64,000 bases of DNA from Paenibacillus durus ATCC 35681 (GTDB lineage Bacteria; Bacillota; Bacilli; Paenibacillales; Paenibacillaceae), in the NCBI RefSeq assembly GCF_000993825.1, contig NZ_CP011114.1, forward strand, positions 5,084,001-5,148,000, given 5' to 3'. A program made the translations under genes and the position numbers. The notes beneath the pieces were generated by a model that saw nothing but the letters and a program-made list of their open reading frames with translations, ran no database searches and was not told the DNA's origin. Below, one piece after another: positions 7,480-16,402 of this stretch (positions are counted from its first letter, which is position 1; each line of letters opens with the position of its first letter).

Positions 7480-9015
7480 CTACTCCTTAGCAGGCTCCGG
7501 TGCCGAAATCTTCGGGCGGGCGAGCAGGCGGTCTTTCGGCATCAGCAGCACGGCGATAAATCCAAGCGCGGCGGGAACAAGCGCCCACAGGAAAGAGTGA
7601 GCGATGGAGGACGACAGCGCGGCGGATATTTTCTCCAGCACCGGGGCCGGGATTTGCGCTCTTGCTTCCGGTGTCAGCGCGGCTCGCGGATCGCCGAAGG
7701 CGGATGACTGGGCGGCGTTTCCGAACGCGCTGCTGAGTCTGTCCGTGAACAGATTACGCTGAATGATGCCGAAGATCGTAATGCCGAGCGTCATGCCGAG
7801 CGAACGCATAAAGGTATTGGTCGACGTGGCCGCGCCGCGCTGCCGCACATCAAAATGATGGACGGAAGACATGTTAAGCACAGAGAAGGAAAATCCGACG
7901 CCGAATCCGGTCAAGGCCATATAGATGTTGACCAGCAGGCGTGAAATGTCCGGCGACAGGGTGCCAAGCAGGGCGACGCCGGCGATGAAGCAGACTGCGG
8001 ACAGCAGCATGATGCTGCGGAAGCTTATCCGGGAGGTAAGCTGGCCGCCAAGCTGGGCGCCGACGACAGAACCGATCATCATTGGCATCAGAATCAGGCC
8101 CGAATTAGTGGCCGAACCGCCGAATACGCCCTGCACGAAGATCGGGATGTAGACGGTCGCCACAATGAAGGCCGAGCCGTAGAAAAAGGCCGCCAGAGCA
8201 CTTGTGGCAAACAATCTTTTGCGAAACATGCCGAAAGTGATGACAGGTTCAGCCGCATGCCGCTCAATGAACAGAAAGGCGATCAGCAGCACCGCAAAGC
8301 CCGCAAACAGGCCAAGGATAGCGGGGGAGTCCCAAGCGTACTGCCGTCCGCCGATCCTTTGTCCGCCAAGCTCCAGAGCGAACATAAGACAGATAATCGC
8401 CCCGACCAGCGTAAAGGCGCCGCCCCAGTCGATCCGCTGCTTGGAGTGAGTCACCGATTCTTTGTAGGCCAGAGCGAGCATGATGAAGGCGATCACCCCA
8501 AGAGGGAGATTGATGTAGAATATCCAGCGCCAGCCGACATATTCGGTGATATAAGCGCCGAGCAGCGGACCGAGGACGCTGGAGATGCCGAAGACCGCGC
8601 CGAACAGTCCGGTCATCTTGCCGCGCTTCTCCGGCGGAAAGATATCGAATATAATCGTGAACGCGATCGGCATCAGCGCGCCGCCGCCCACACCTTGGAT
8701 CGCCCGGTAGATGCTGAGCTGGGTAATGCTGCCTGCGGTGCCGCAGAGGGCCGAGCCGATCAGGAACAGCAGCAGTCCGAGCATGAAGAAGCGTTTGCGT
8801 CCGTACATATCGGACAGCTTGCCGAAGACGGGAGTGCCGGCCATCACCATAACCATATACGCCGAGGTTACCCATACAATTTTGTCCAAACCGCCTAATT
8901 CGCCGACAATGGTACCTAGAGCTGCGGCGACGATTGTGTTGTCCATCGCGGCCATCAAAATGCCGAGAAGCAGGCCGGCTACGATAAGCTTTAGATTGCT
9001 GTCTTTGGAATACAT
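7480..9015 (-). CDS. MFS multidrug exporter, DHA2 (EmrB/QacA) family
   Basis: This 511-residue protein has about 14 hydrophobic segments, typical of DHA2 drug/proton antiporters. Motif A appears as GKLSDMYGRKRFF after TM2, and motif C-like glycine-rich sequence (GISSVLGPLLGAYI) lies in TM5. The N-terminal motif LMAAMDNTIVAAALGTIV is the DHA2 D1-type signature. It is the first gene of a transcript with padR and perhaps the aldo/keto reductase. Its promoter holds a 16-bp palindrome. The exported compound cannot be told from sequence. Confidence 0.9.
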   Translation of the reverse strand: MYSKDSNLKLIVAGLLLGILMAAMDNTIVAAALGTIVGELGGLDKIVWVTSAYMVMVMAGTPVFGKLSDMYGRKRFFMLGLLLFLIGSALCGTAGSITQLSIYRAIQGVGGGALMPIAFTIIFDIFPPEKRGKMTGLFGAVFGISSVLGPLLGAYITEYVGWRWIFYINLPLGVIAFIMLALAYKESVTHSKQRIDWGGAFTLVGAIICLMFALELGGQRIGGRQYAWDSPAILGLFAGFAVLLIAFLFIERHAAEPVITFGMFRKRLFATSALAAFFYGSAFIVATVYIPIFVQGVFGGSATNSGLILMPMMIGSVVGAQLGGQLTSRISFRSIMLLSAVCFIAGVALLGTLSPDISRLLVNIYMALTGFGVGFSFSVLNMSSVHHFDVRQRGAATSTNTFMRSLGMTLGITIFGIIQRNLFTDRLSSAFGNAAQSSAFGDPRAALTPEARAQIPAPVLEKISAALSSSIAHSFLWALVPAALGFIAVLLMPKDRLLARPKISAPEPAKE

Positions 9016-9053
9016 GATTTAAACTCCTTTTTCTGAGTGTTTAGTGAAGTCTA

Positions 9054-9082
9054 ATTATATTCAAATTTGAATAGGTAATCAA
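9054..9082 (-). promoter_or_regulatory. MFS promoter with palindromic operator in the spacer
   Basis: On the minus strand TTGATT (9082-9077), a 17-base spacer and TATAAT (9059-9054) form a good sigma-A promoter. The perfect 16-bp palindrome TATTCAAATTTGAATA (9058-9073) fills the spacer and touches the -10. This is the expected position for PadR repression. Confidence 0.7.
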
Positions 9083-9095
9083 TACATTTTATGAC

Positions 9096-9124
9096 AAAAA
9101 AGGACCCCGCTCGACCGAGGTCCT
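9096..9124 (-). terminator. Terminator of the GGDEF/HD-GYP gene
   Basis: The minus-strand stem AGGACC/GGTCCT (9124-9119 with 9106-9101) is followed directly by a run of T residues. It lies about 50 bases past the stop at 9173. Confidence 0.8.
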
Positions 9125-9172
9125 GCTGTTCACGCTTTTTCGGTTTCTTCGCGCCGCCGGATAAGAAGAGGT

Positions 9173-11011
9173 CTATACCGCCGTTTCCTTGGCGCGCAGC
9201 TGCCTGGATTCGATATAGCTGATAAAAAACTCCGTAAGCTGCGGATCGAATTGGCTGCCCGCGCAAGCCCTGAGCTCGACAATCGCCTCTTCCACCGATT
9301 TGGTCTGCTGATAGGGACGTTCCGTCGTCATGGCGTCAAAGGAATCGATAATGGTCAGCATCCGGCACAGCCTTGGAATTTCCTCGCCTTTGAAGCCGTG
9401 CGGATAGCCTTTGCCGTCGTACCTTTCGTGGTGCAGCTCGATATAAGGGGCCAAATCCTTGAACTTGTCGCCCATCAGCGCCATTTGCTTGCCCCAGGTC
9501 ACATGCCATTTTACCATTTCCCACTCCTCGGGCGTGAGCGTCTCCTTCTTGTTCAGTATGCCCCAGGGGATTTCGAGCTTGCCGATGTCATGGATCAGCG
9601 AACCCAGCGTGAACTGGCGCTTCGACAAGCTGTCCAGCATGAGCAGCTCGCTGATGTCCATAGCGTACCGGAATACCCTTTTGGAATGTTTAAACGTTTC
9701 CAGATCCTTGTACATGAACAGGCTAAGCTGCTGCTCGATATCCCGCACGTCCTGGCTGAAATCGATATCCTGCTCAAGCGGCGATTGGTGGCCGTAGATA
9801 TGGACCATATTCTTGCCCTGCTTCTTGGCGTAGTACAATGCCTGGTCGGCCTGATCGACAAGCTCCGATTTGTCGTGAATGTCGCTGCGGTAGCCCGCGA
9901 TTCCTGAGGAAAAGGACAAGCAGCCTTGAGGGAAAATCTCCGCCCCTTCAAAAGGGGAGTTGTTCAGCGTCTTGCGCAGGCGGTCGAGAAAGCTTTTGGC
10001 CTGCCCGGTGTCATATGAGGGCATCAGGATCGTGAATTCTTCCCCGCCGTAGCGGGAGACGACCATGTCAGCGCCGCCGCATTCCTTTTTCAGCAATTCC
10101 GCCAAAAAAACGATCAGCCCGTCACCCTTAAGATGGCCGAAGTGGTCATTATATTTCTTGAAATCATCGATATCGATCATGGCGAGCGACAACGAGGAGC
10201 CTGTGCTTCTGGATTTGCGCATTTCCTCTTCCAGCGTCAGCTCGAAATAGCTGTGGTTGAACAGACCTGTCCGCGGGTCACGGTTCGCCCGCTCCTCGAT
10301 GTCCCGGTACATCGCGAACATCTGCTTGAACGCATAGGACAGCAAAACGCTGAGACAGAGAAACAGGGCCAGCCCGAAAATATGATTATGGTATAAAAGG
10401 ATGACCAGCACAAGCGCCAGCACCAGGGTACTGAGGTAGGCAATGATCGTGTCCTTTATCATTCCTTTTAGTGTTTCGTACAGATTCTCATTATAGAAGA
10501 CATAGTAATAAAAGACGATCAGCATCGTATTCAGCACGAAGTATATGGCCATGCCTCCAGCATACGCCAGAAGATGGTTGTCCATAAGCGGTCCCCGTAC
10601 CCCTCCCAGGGCAGTAAAGGAAAAGGATGCGGAGGCGATAATGATTGAGTATATGGCAAAGTTGATCAGATGCTTCCACCAGATGGTCTTACGTTCAATG
10701 AGAAAAATAACCGCGGACGAGACCAGAAGGACGGTTAAGCTGAACGTGGGGCCAAATACGAAAATACAGGCCAGATAAACGGAAGAGTCAAGGGATAACC
10801 CGTTGCCCTGCGGAGGAAGCTGGAATGTAAAGACCGTTAATACGACAGCCGCTCCCGATAGCGCATACACCCATACCCAAGTTGAAGTTGTATAGTGAAT
10901 AAAAGCGCCCTGATTATATATCGTGAACAAACCGAGTCCCATCAGGCAAATGGCAAGGGCGTACAGGTGACTCAGGTTCAGCTTGGCTATGACCGCGTTC
11001 CACTTTGGCAA
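9173..11011 (-). CDS. Membrane GGDEF and HD-GYP protein (cyclic-di-GMP metabolism)
   Basis: An N-terminal membrane domain of about 240 residues with seven or eight hydrophobic helices is followed by a GGDEF domain whose active-site motif is GGEEF (residues 322-326). A C-terminal HD domain follows (His474-Asp475 in HDIGK) with HHERYDGKGYPHG, the full HD-GYP signature. Both halves look catalytically competent: a diguanylate cyclase that makes cyclic-di-GMP and an HD-GYP phosphodiesterase that degrades it. It ends about 3.5 kb from sinR and has its own terminator. The input sensed by the membrane domain is unknown. Confidence 0.92.
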   Translation of the reverse strand: MPKWNAVIAKLNLSHLYALAICLMGLGLFTIYNQGAFIHYTTSTWVWVYALSGAAVVLTVFTFQLPPQGNGLSLDSSVYLACIFVFGPTFSLTVLLVSSAVIFLIERKTIWWKHLINFAIYSIIIASASFSFTALGGVRGPLMDNHLLAYAGGMAIYFVLNTMLIVFYYYVFYNENLYETLKGMIKDTIIAYLSTLVLALVLVILLYHNHIFGLALFLCLSVLLSYAFKQMFAMYRDIEERANRDPRTGLFNHSYFELTLEEEMRKSRSTGSSLSLAMIDIDDFKKYNDHFGHLKGDGLIVFLAELLKKECGGADMVVSRYGGEEFTILMPSYDTGQAKSFLDRLRKTLNNSPFEGAEIFPQGCLSFSSGIAGYRSDIHDKSELVDQADQALYYAKKQGKNMVHIYGHQSPLEQDIDFSQDVRDIEQQLSLFMYKDLETFKHSKRVFRYAMDISELLMLDSLSKRQFTLGSLIHDIGKLEIPWGILNKKETLTPEEWEMVKWHVTWGKQMALMGDKFKDLAPYIELHHERYDGKGYPHGFKGEEIPRLCRMLTIIDSFDAMTTERPYQQTKSVEEAIVELRACAGSQFDPQLTEFFISYIESRQLRAKETAV

Positions 11012-11161
11012 AAGTTACCCTCCTTTTCACAAGTATCTTGATTGTCCCATTTATTTTAAGGGATTTATCGGAGATTTCATAGATGATGACAGGCAAAATC
11101 CAAGAGTATAAAAAGAGGCGGTTTCGCAGGCCTTGGAGTTGGCGGGGTTTCCTGGCATGCT

Positions 11162-11188
11162 AAAAAGCAGGCTGAACATCAGCCTGCT
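11162..11188 (-). terminator. Terminator after the small membrane peptide gene
   Basis: The minus-strand stem AGCAGGCT/AGCCTGCT (11188-11181 with 11173-11166) is followed by five T residues. It ends the DUF5317 to small-peptide transcript. Confidence 0.8.
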
Positions 11189-11203
11189 CTCTGTTCCATC
11201 CGA

Positions 11204-11320
11204 TCAACGGCCGCCGCCGATAAGTCTGAATCCGGAGGTCAAAGCCAAAACCACGGAAGCAACGATAACTACATTGATAATAATGCGCGAATACAGCATG
11301 CCGTCCCATTTCTTTTTCAC
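11204..11320 (-). CDS. Small single-TM protein, 38 residues
   Basis: A GTG start at 11320 follows AAAGGGG by a normal spacing. The peptide has a basic N-terminus (MKKKWDG), one hydrophobic helix (IIINVVIVASVVLALT) and a glycine/arginine end. It lies 29 bases after the DUF5317-like gene and directly before a terminator, which supports translation. I do not recognise its family. Confidence 0.6.
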   Translation of the reverse strand: MKKKWDGMLYSRIIINVVIVASVVLALTSGFRLIGGGR

Positions 11321-11349
11321 AATTGTTCACCCCTTTCGATAACGGATCG

Positions 11350-11943
11350 TCAAGACTGCTTGGCTTCCATCTCCTGAGTTTGAATCTGTCTTTTGTCTGG
11401 AACAAGAATGTGCTGAAGATAGAGGAAAATCCCTACATTCATCACAATATCGCCAACGCTGATGACCTGAGTGCGCGGGTAAGGCTTGGACAGCGGAATA
11501 ATATCCCCAAGGAACGACAGCCTGGTCGCGGAGTCCATCAGAAAATGCTTCGTAACAACGGCTCCCGACTGCAGAAGTTGCACGTAATAAGGGTCCAGAA
11601 CCTTTGACGCCTCCAGCGAGACAGGCATCTTGCCGCCATTGACGGCCATGACGAGAAAGTTCAGAAAGACACCGGCAAAAATGAACAGAAAGCCCGGAGT
11701 GCTCCGGTTCAACCACAGGATGTAAAGCCCTGCCACGTACACGCCGGCAAAGAAAATACCGCTGAGCGAAGCAAAGGCAGCCGACCGATCATTCAGTTCA
11801 AACACGACAAACTGCAGCAGCAAAAGCAAGGGAAACCATAAGCCGCCTCTGATGCGCAGGCTGCTGAATTGCGTCAGGCCGTAACGAAATCCGCCCCGGA
11901 GCAGCCCGACAACCAAACCGAGCACAATACCGTCGTAGACCAT
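11350..11943 (-). CDS. DUF5317-like integral membrane protein
   Basis: This 197-residue protein has about five hydrophobic segments and the family-like stretch VMAVNGGKMPVS, followed later by LSFLGDIIPL, both recalled from DUF5317 proteins. The start is ATG at 11943. It is followed by a 38-residue single-TM gene and a terminator, forming a two-gene unit. The function is unknown. The family assignment comes from memory of those two motifs and is moderately sure. Confidence 0.65.
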   Translation of the reverse strand: MVYDGIVLGLVVGLLRGGFRYGLTQFSSLRIRGGLWFPLLLLLQFVVFELNDRSAAFASLSGIFFAGVYVAGLYILWLNRSTPGFLFIFAGVFLNFLVMAVNGGKMPVSLEASKVLDPYYVQLLQSGAVVTKHFLMDSATRLSFLGDIIPLSKPYPRTQVISVGDIVMNVGIFLYLQHILVPDKRQIQTQEMEAKQS

Positions 11944-12104
11944 GTTGAATGCTCCTATACCTATGTTTTGATAAAAGGAATCCTATGTAGATTAAGGATA
12001 TTCGACCCTAAATATGGAAATCCTTCTGACTATGACGATATTCCTCAATTTTTTTCAAAATATGTGTCGAAAAATTTAAAACACGGCTAATGGATTTCTG
12101 CTGC

Positions 12105-12131
12105 TTGACATACCCCTATGGGGTATATTAA
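12105..12131 (+). promoter_or_regulatory. csoR promoter with CsoR operator
   Basis: TTGACA (12105-12110) is followed by the palindrome ATACCCC-TAT-GGGGTAT (12110-12126), the established CsoR operator type with GC-rich half sites. A -10 such as TATTAA (12126-12131) is partly inside it. CsoR bound here would block its own operon until Cu(I) releases it. Confidence 0.85.
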
Positions 12132-12154
12132 AGTGATGTTAAGGAGGTTGATGC

Positions 12155-12508
12155 ATGGCAGCACATGAGAAGCATGATGAAGGTGTTGTTCCGCATGACT
12201 GCTGCGGCGGCGATTGCCATTCTTCCGAAGAGCGTAAAAGCCATCATACCCAGGAATTCAAGAACGGGCTGACTACCCGGCTTAACCGCATAGAAGGGCA
12301 GATCCGCGGGATTAAAGGCATGATTGAGCGCGACACCTACTGCGATGATGTTCTGACCCAGCTTGCGGCGGTTCAGTCGGCGCTTGGAAGCGTCGGGAAG
12401 CTGCTGCTTGAAGGCCATATGAAGAGCTGTATCATTGACAGAATCGAAGCCGGAGAACATGAGGTTGTGGACGAACTGCTGGTTACAATCGGCAGATTAA
12501 TGAAATAA
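12155..12508 (+). CDS. csoR: Copper-sensing repressor CsoR
   Basis: This 117-residue all-helical repressor has the Cu(I) ligands Cys63, His88 and Cys92 in the C-x24-H-x3-C spacing of CsoR (TYCDD and EGHMKSC). The N-terminus carries an extra His/Cys-rich tail (residues 1-31 with HDCCGGDCHSS), which could add metal binding but is not part of the conserved fold. It leads the cluster with copZ 14 bases downstream and copA beyond a terminator. Apo-CsoR binds the operators at 12110 and 12815 and lets go when Cu(I) is bound. Confidence 0.93.
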   Translation: MAAHEKHDEGVVPHDCCGGDCHSSEERKSHHTQEFKNGLTTRLNRIEGQIRGIKGMIERDTYCDDVLTQLAAVQSALGSVGKLLLEGHMKSCIIDRIEAGEHEVVDELLVTIGRLMK

Positions 12509-12522
12509 GGAGAGGATTAATA

Positions 12523-12726
12523 ATGGCGAACGTTGTATTGAATGTAGAGGGAATGTCCTGCGGACATTGCGTAAGCTCGGTGGAGAAAGCGGTAAGCAAT
12601 CTGGGAGCATCCGCAACCGTGGATCTGGCATCCAAGACGGTAGCGGTAGATTATGACGACAGCAAGGTCAGTGTGGGAACCATCAAGGAAGCGATTGAAG
12701 AGCAGGGCTATGACGTAGTTCAATAA
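12523..12726 (+). CDS. copZ: Copper chaperone CopZ
   Basis: This 67-residue ferredoxin-like heavy-metal-associated domain carries the Cu(I) site MSCGHC near residues 11-16. It ferries cytosolic Cu(I) to the CopA ATPase. It lies 14 bases after csoR and is followed by a hairpin terminator, so csoR-copZ forms its own unit separate from copA. Confidence 0.95.
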   Translation: MANVVLNVEGMSCGHCVSSVEKAVSNLGASATVDLASKTVAVDYDDSKVSVGTIKEAIEEQGYDVVQ

Positions 12727-12745
12727 GCTAAATGAGGCATAAACT

Positions 12746-12805
12746 AAGGCATGGAGCATTAGGGATAAAAAGTCCTGTTATAACGCTCCGCGCCTTCTCT
12801 TTTTT
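12746..12805 (+). terminator. Terminator after copZ
   Basis: A long interrupted stem pairs AAGGC (12746-12750) with GCCTT (12792-12796), with inner GGAGC/GCTCC and AGGGA/TCCT pairs. It is followed by CTCTTTTTT. Confidence 0.65.
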
Positions 12806-12814
12806 ACAATTCAC

Positions 12815-12831
12815 ATACCCCCTATGGGTAT
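12815..12831 (+). promoter_or_regulatory. Second CsoR-type operator, in front of copA
   Basis: ATACCC (12815-12820) and GGGTAT (12826-12831) form a 17-base near-copy of the csoR operator, 18 bases before the copA start. It indicates a separate CsoR-controlled copA promoter; core promoter hexamers here are weak. Confidence 0.75.
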
Positions 12832-12849
12832 CTAAAAGGATGTGATCTT

Positions 12850-15306
12850 ATGGAGGAAACAGCAGTGGCACCCGTAGAGGAGCAGGCGACCTTGCAGATT
12901 ACGGGCATGACCTGCTCCGCCTGCGCGGCGAGGATCGAGAAAGGGATATCCCGCATGGAGGGCGTCTCCCGGGCGAATGTCAATCTTGCGCTGGAGCAGG
13001 CGTCCGTGGGCTTCGATCCGAAGGTTGTTAGCGTACCGAAGATCGAGGACAAGATCCGCTCGCTCGGCTACGACACGGTGAAGGAAGCGGCGGACTTCGA
13101 TATTTCCGGCATGACCTGCGCCGCCTGCTCGGCCCGGATCGAGAAGGTGCTTGGCAAGATGCCGGGCATTGCCGGAGTCAATGTTAACCTTGCGCTTGAA
13201 ACGGCGCATGTGGAATATACCCCGGGGATGATTACTCCCCAGGACATCGTCGCTAAGGTCGACTCGATCGGCTACAAAGCTTCGCTGAAGGAAGACCGGA
13301 AGGAGACGGCCGATCGGCGGGAGCTTGAAATCAGCCGCAAGCGCATAAAATGGATGATTTCGGCGCTGTTGTCTCTGCCGCTTCTGTGGGCGATGGTCGG
13401 CCATTTCTCATTCACGTCCTGGATTCCCGTTCCGGAGCTGTTCATGAATCCCTGGTTCCAGCTTGTTCTGGCGACGCCGGTACAGTTCATTATCGGCTGG
13501 CAGTTCTATGTCGGCGCCTACAAGGCGCTCCGTAACGGCAGCGCCAATATGGATGTGCTGGTGGCACTGGGTACGTCGGCCGCTTACTTCTACAGCCTGT
13601 ACCTTACGCTCGATTCCCTGCGGATGAACGGCATGAATCATACGGTTGAAATGTACTATGAGACCGGAGCAGTGCTGATCACGCTCATTCTGGTCGGCAA
13701 ATGGTTCGAGGCGCTGGCGAAGGGCCGCTCCTCCGACGCCATCCGCAGTCTGATGGGCTTGCAGGCCAAGACGGCGCTTGTGATCCGTGAAGGAACGGAG
13801 ATGAACGTTCCCGTAGAGGAAGTCGTGATCGGGGATATCGTGCTCGTGAAGCCGGGCACCAAGATTCCCGTTGACGGCGAAGTGACTGAAGGCTTGTCAT
13901 CCGTAGATGAATCGATGCTTACGGGCGAGAGCATTCCGGTGGAGAAGAAGCCGGGCGACCCCGTGATTGGAGCGACGGTGAACAAGAACGGCGTGCTAAA
14001 GATCAAAGCCCGCAAGGTGGGCCGCGACACGGCGCTTGCCCAGATTATCCGCGTAGTTGAGGAAGCGCAGGGGTCCAAGGCGCCGATCCAGCGGGTGGCG
14101 GATGTCATCTCCGGCATCTTCGTGCCGATTGTGGTAGCCATCGCCGCATTGACGTTCCTGATCTGGTATCTGTGGGCGGCGCCGGGACAGTTCGCTGAAG
14201 CGCTGGAGAAAGGAATCGCCGTACTCGTTATCGCCTGCCCCTGCGCGCTGGGCTTGGCGACGCCGACCTCGATTATGGCCGGCTCCGGCAGGGCCGCGGA
14301 GCTTGGCATTCTGTTCAAGGGCGGCGAGCATCTGGAAGCCGCGCAGGGCATTCAGCTCGTCGTGCTCGACAAGACGGGCACCGTAACGAGCGGCAAGCCG
14401 GTGCTCACGGACGTGCTTGTATCGCCCGGCTTCAAGGGCGCTCCGGAGCTGGCTCCGGCAGACAGCCTGCTGGCGCTTGCGGCGGCGGCCGAGAAGCTGT
14501 CGGAGCATCCGCTGGCAGAGGCGGTGGCCGCAGGCGCAGCGGAGAAAGGGCTGGCGCTGGCCGAAGCCGGAAGCTTCGCCAATGTACCCGGGCGGGGTAT
14601 CAAGGCCGCCGTCCAGGGCAGGGAGATCATCGTCGGCACGCGCCGGATGATGGAGGAGAACGGCGTCGATGCCGCCCGCTGGCTTGACGCCATGAACGAT
14701 CTTGAGCAGCAGGGCAAGACGGCGATGCTGGTCGCGGTGGACGGCGTTAGCGAAGGTATCGTAGCCGTCGCGGATACGATTAAGCCGACCTCGCGTGAAG
14801 CGGTGGCGGCTTTGCGGAGCATGGGGATCGACGTCGTGATGATCACCGGCGACAATGAGCGGACGGCGCGGGCGATCGCGGCCGAGGCCGGCATTGACCG
14901 GGTGATGGCCGAAGTGCTGCCCGAAGGCAAGGCCGAGGCGGTGCGGAAGCTTCAGGAGGGCGGCGTGAAGGTGGCGATGGTCGGCGACGGAATCAACGAT
15001 GCGCCGGCGCTGGCGACCGCCGATATCGGCATGGCGGTCGGCACCGGGACAGACGTGGCGATGGAAGCGGCGGATATTACGCTGATGCGCGGCGATCTGA
15101 AGGCCATCGCCGACGCGATCAAGATGAGCCGCAAGACGATGGGCAACATCAAGCAGAATCTGTTCTGGGCGCTCGGCTACAATACGGTCGGCATTCCGAT
15201 AGCTGCGCTGGGATTCCTCGCGCCCTGGCTGGCGGGTGCGGCTATGGCGTTCAGCTCGGTTTCGGTCGTGCTGAATGCGCTGCGGCTGCAGCGGGTAAAG
15301 TTATAA
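12850..15306 (+). CDS. copA: Cu(I)-exporting P1B-type ATPase
   Basis: This 818-residue copper pump has two N-terminal HMA domains (CxxC at 22-25 and 90-93) and the transmembrane metal motif CPC (463-465). The phosphorylated Asp507 lies in DKTGT, and the [10 protein letters not shown] locus and [12 protein letters not shown] hinge are also present. It has eight expected transmembrane helices and pumps Cu(I) out, fed by CopZ. It carries a CsoR operator upstream and is followed after 38 bases by a nitroreductase gene with no terminator between, so both may be co-transcribed. Confidence 0.96.
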   Translation: MEETAVAPVEEQATLQITGMTCSACAARIEKGISRMEGVSRANVNLALEQASVGFDPKVVSVPKIEDKIRSLGYDTVKEAADFDISGMTCAACSARIEKVLGKMPGIAGVNVNLALETAHVEYTPGMITPQDIVAKVDSIGYKASLKEDRKETADRRELEISRKRIKWMISALLSLPLLWAMVGHFSFTSWIPVPELFMNPWFQLVLATPVQFIIGWQFYVGAYKALRNGSANMDVLVALGTSAAYFYSLYLTLDSLRMNGMNHTVEMYYETGAVLITLILVGKWFEALAKGRSSDAIRSLMGLQAKTALVIREGTEMNVPVEEVVIGDIVLVKPGTKIPVDGEVTEGLSSVDESMLTGESIPVEKKPGDPVIGATVNKNGVLKIKARKVGRDTALAQIIRVVEEAQGSKAPIQRVADVISGIFVPIVVAIAALTFLIWYLWAAPGQFAEALEKGIAVLVIACPCALGLATPTSIMAGSGRAAELGILFKGGEHLEAAQGIQLVVLDKTGTVTSGKPVLTDVLVSPGFKGAPELAPADSLLALAAAAEKLSEHPLAEAVAAGAAEKGLALAEAGSFANVPGRGIKAAVQGREIIVGTRRMMEENGVDAARWLDAMNDLEQQGKTAMLVAVDGVSEGIVAVADTIKPTSREAVAALRSMGIDVVMITGDNERTARAIAAEAGIDRVMAEVLPEGKAEAVRKLQEGGVKVAMVGDGINDAPALATADIGMAVGTGTDVAMEAADITLMRGDLKAIADAIKMSRKTMGNIKQNLFWALGYNTVGIPIAALGFLAPWLAGAAMAFSSVSVVLNALRLQRVKL

Positions 15307-15344
15307 CGCAGGAGTAAAAATGGCTTGAAAGGAAGTGGGGAGCA

Positions 15345-16127
15345 ATGAGCAAGGATCTCCGGGAGTCCGAGGCGGCATCCCTTGATAACGAGGTGCTGTC
15401 CCTGCTGGGCAGACATGTCTCCGTCCGCAAGTTCCGGCCGGACCCGGTAAGCGAAGAGCAGCTTGCCGCCATTATCCAGGCGGCGCAGATGGCCTCTACC
15501 TCCAGCAATGTGCAGGCATACAGCGTAATCGCGGTGGCTGATCCGGCGCTGAAAGCGGAGCTTGCGGCGCTTGCCGGGAACCAGGCCTATGTGGCGGAAT
15601 GCCCGGTCTTTCTGGTCTGGTGCGCCGATATGTACCGGCTGCGGGAGGCGGCAAAGCCGCATCTGAACGGCGCGGCCACCTATGAGGATTCGGCGGAGAA
15701 TTTCATCATCGCCACCGTCGACACCGCGCTGGCCGCGCAGAACGCCGCCGTGGCGGCGGAGTCGCTGGGGCTGGGCATCGTCTACATCGGCGGCTTGCGG
15801 AACAAGATCGCTGAGGTGGCCGAGCGGCTCGGATTGCCCGAGCTGGTCTATCCGCTGTTCGGCATGTGCCTTGGCTATCCCGATCAGGCACCGGCGCTGC
15901 GTCCGCGCCTGCCGCTGCCGGCGGTGCTGCATCGTGACCGCTACGATGCCGAAGAGACGGTGCGCCAGGTCAAGGCATACGACGCTACGATGTCCGAGTA
16001 TTTGCGCAAGCGGACCGGAGGGGCGAAGGACACCCCTTGGTCGGCGATCATGGCGGACCGGCTTGCGGAGCCGATCCGGCTGCATATGAAGGATTTCCTG
16101 CTGGGCAAAGGCTTTTTGCGTAGGTAG
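15345..16127 (+). CDS. NADPH-dependent nitro/flavin reductase (NfrA/NfsA family)
   Basis: This 260-residue FMN enzyme has the nitroreductase signature: RHVSVRKFRPDPV at the N-terminus for FMN phosphate binding, AAQMASTSSNVQAYS, and GLGIVYIGGLRN in the core. The C-terminal LHMKDFLLGKGF tail is typical of NfsA/NfrA1. Such enzymes reduce flavins, nitro compounds or quinones and answer to thiol or metal stress. Its place 38 bases after copA suggests copper-linked expression, which is inferred. A strong terminator follows. Confidence 0.88.
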   Translation: MSKDLRESEAASLDNEVLSLLGRHVSVRKFRPDPVSEEQLAAIIQAAQMASTSSNVQAYSVIAVADPALKAELAALAGNQAYVAECPVFLVWCADMYRLREAAKPHLNGAATYEDSAENFIIATVDTALAAQNAAVAAESLGLGIVYIGGLRNKIAEVAERLGLPELVYPLFGMCLGYPDQAPALRPRLPLPAVLHRDRYDAEETVRQVKAYDATMSEYLRKRTGGAKDTPWSAIMADRLAEPIRLHMKDFLLGKGFLRR

Positions 16128-16166
16128 GGTCTAGTCCGCAGGAGGCGTTTGGAATTTCAATAAAGA

Positions 16167-16212
16167 GGGTACGGGCTTCGGCATGGGATTGCCGGGGTTC
16201 GTACCCTTTTTG
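16167..16212 (+). terminator. Terminator after the nitroreductase gene
   Basis: The stem GGGTACG (16167-16173) pairs with CGTACCC (16200-16206), followed by five T residues. Inner pairing of GGC with GCC lengthens it. Confidence 0.85.
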
Positions 16213-16217
16213 CTGCC

Positions 16218-16240
16218 CTTAGGTGACAGTTGTCACCCTA
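16218..16240. repeat. Near-perfect palindrome around TGACAGTTGTCA
   Basis: TTAGG-TGACA and TGTCA-CCCTAA pair with a single extra base in one arm. It lies between two convergent units, downstream of both, and its role is unknown. Confidence 0.4.
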
Positions 16241-16323
16241 AGATCATGACAGTCCTTACTAAAGACGCGGGTTTCGAACGTGTATCCATAGTGTAGAACG
16301 TTAGGAACACATTCGATGGTTCA

Positions 16324-16375
16324 GCCCCGCCAAGCAAGGGTTTGGCTCGAAGCGGATTCCTTGCATTGGCGGGGC
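16324..16375 (-). terminator. Strong hairpin beyond the thiamine transporter operon
   Basis: GCCCCGCCAA (16324-16333) pairs perfectly with 16366-16375, with an inner CAAGG/CCTTG stem. No T-run follows on either strand, so it may protect the 3' end more than terminate. Confidence 0.45.
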
Positions 16376-16402
16376 CTAAAAGGGATGGAGCGGCTAGTAG
16401 GG

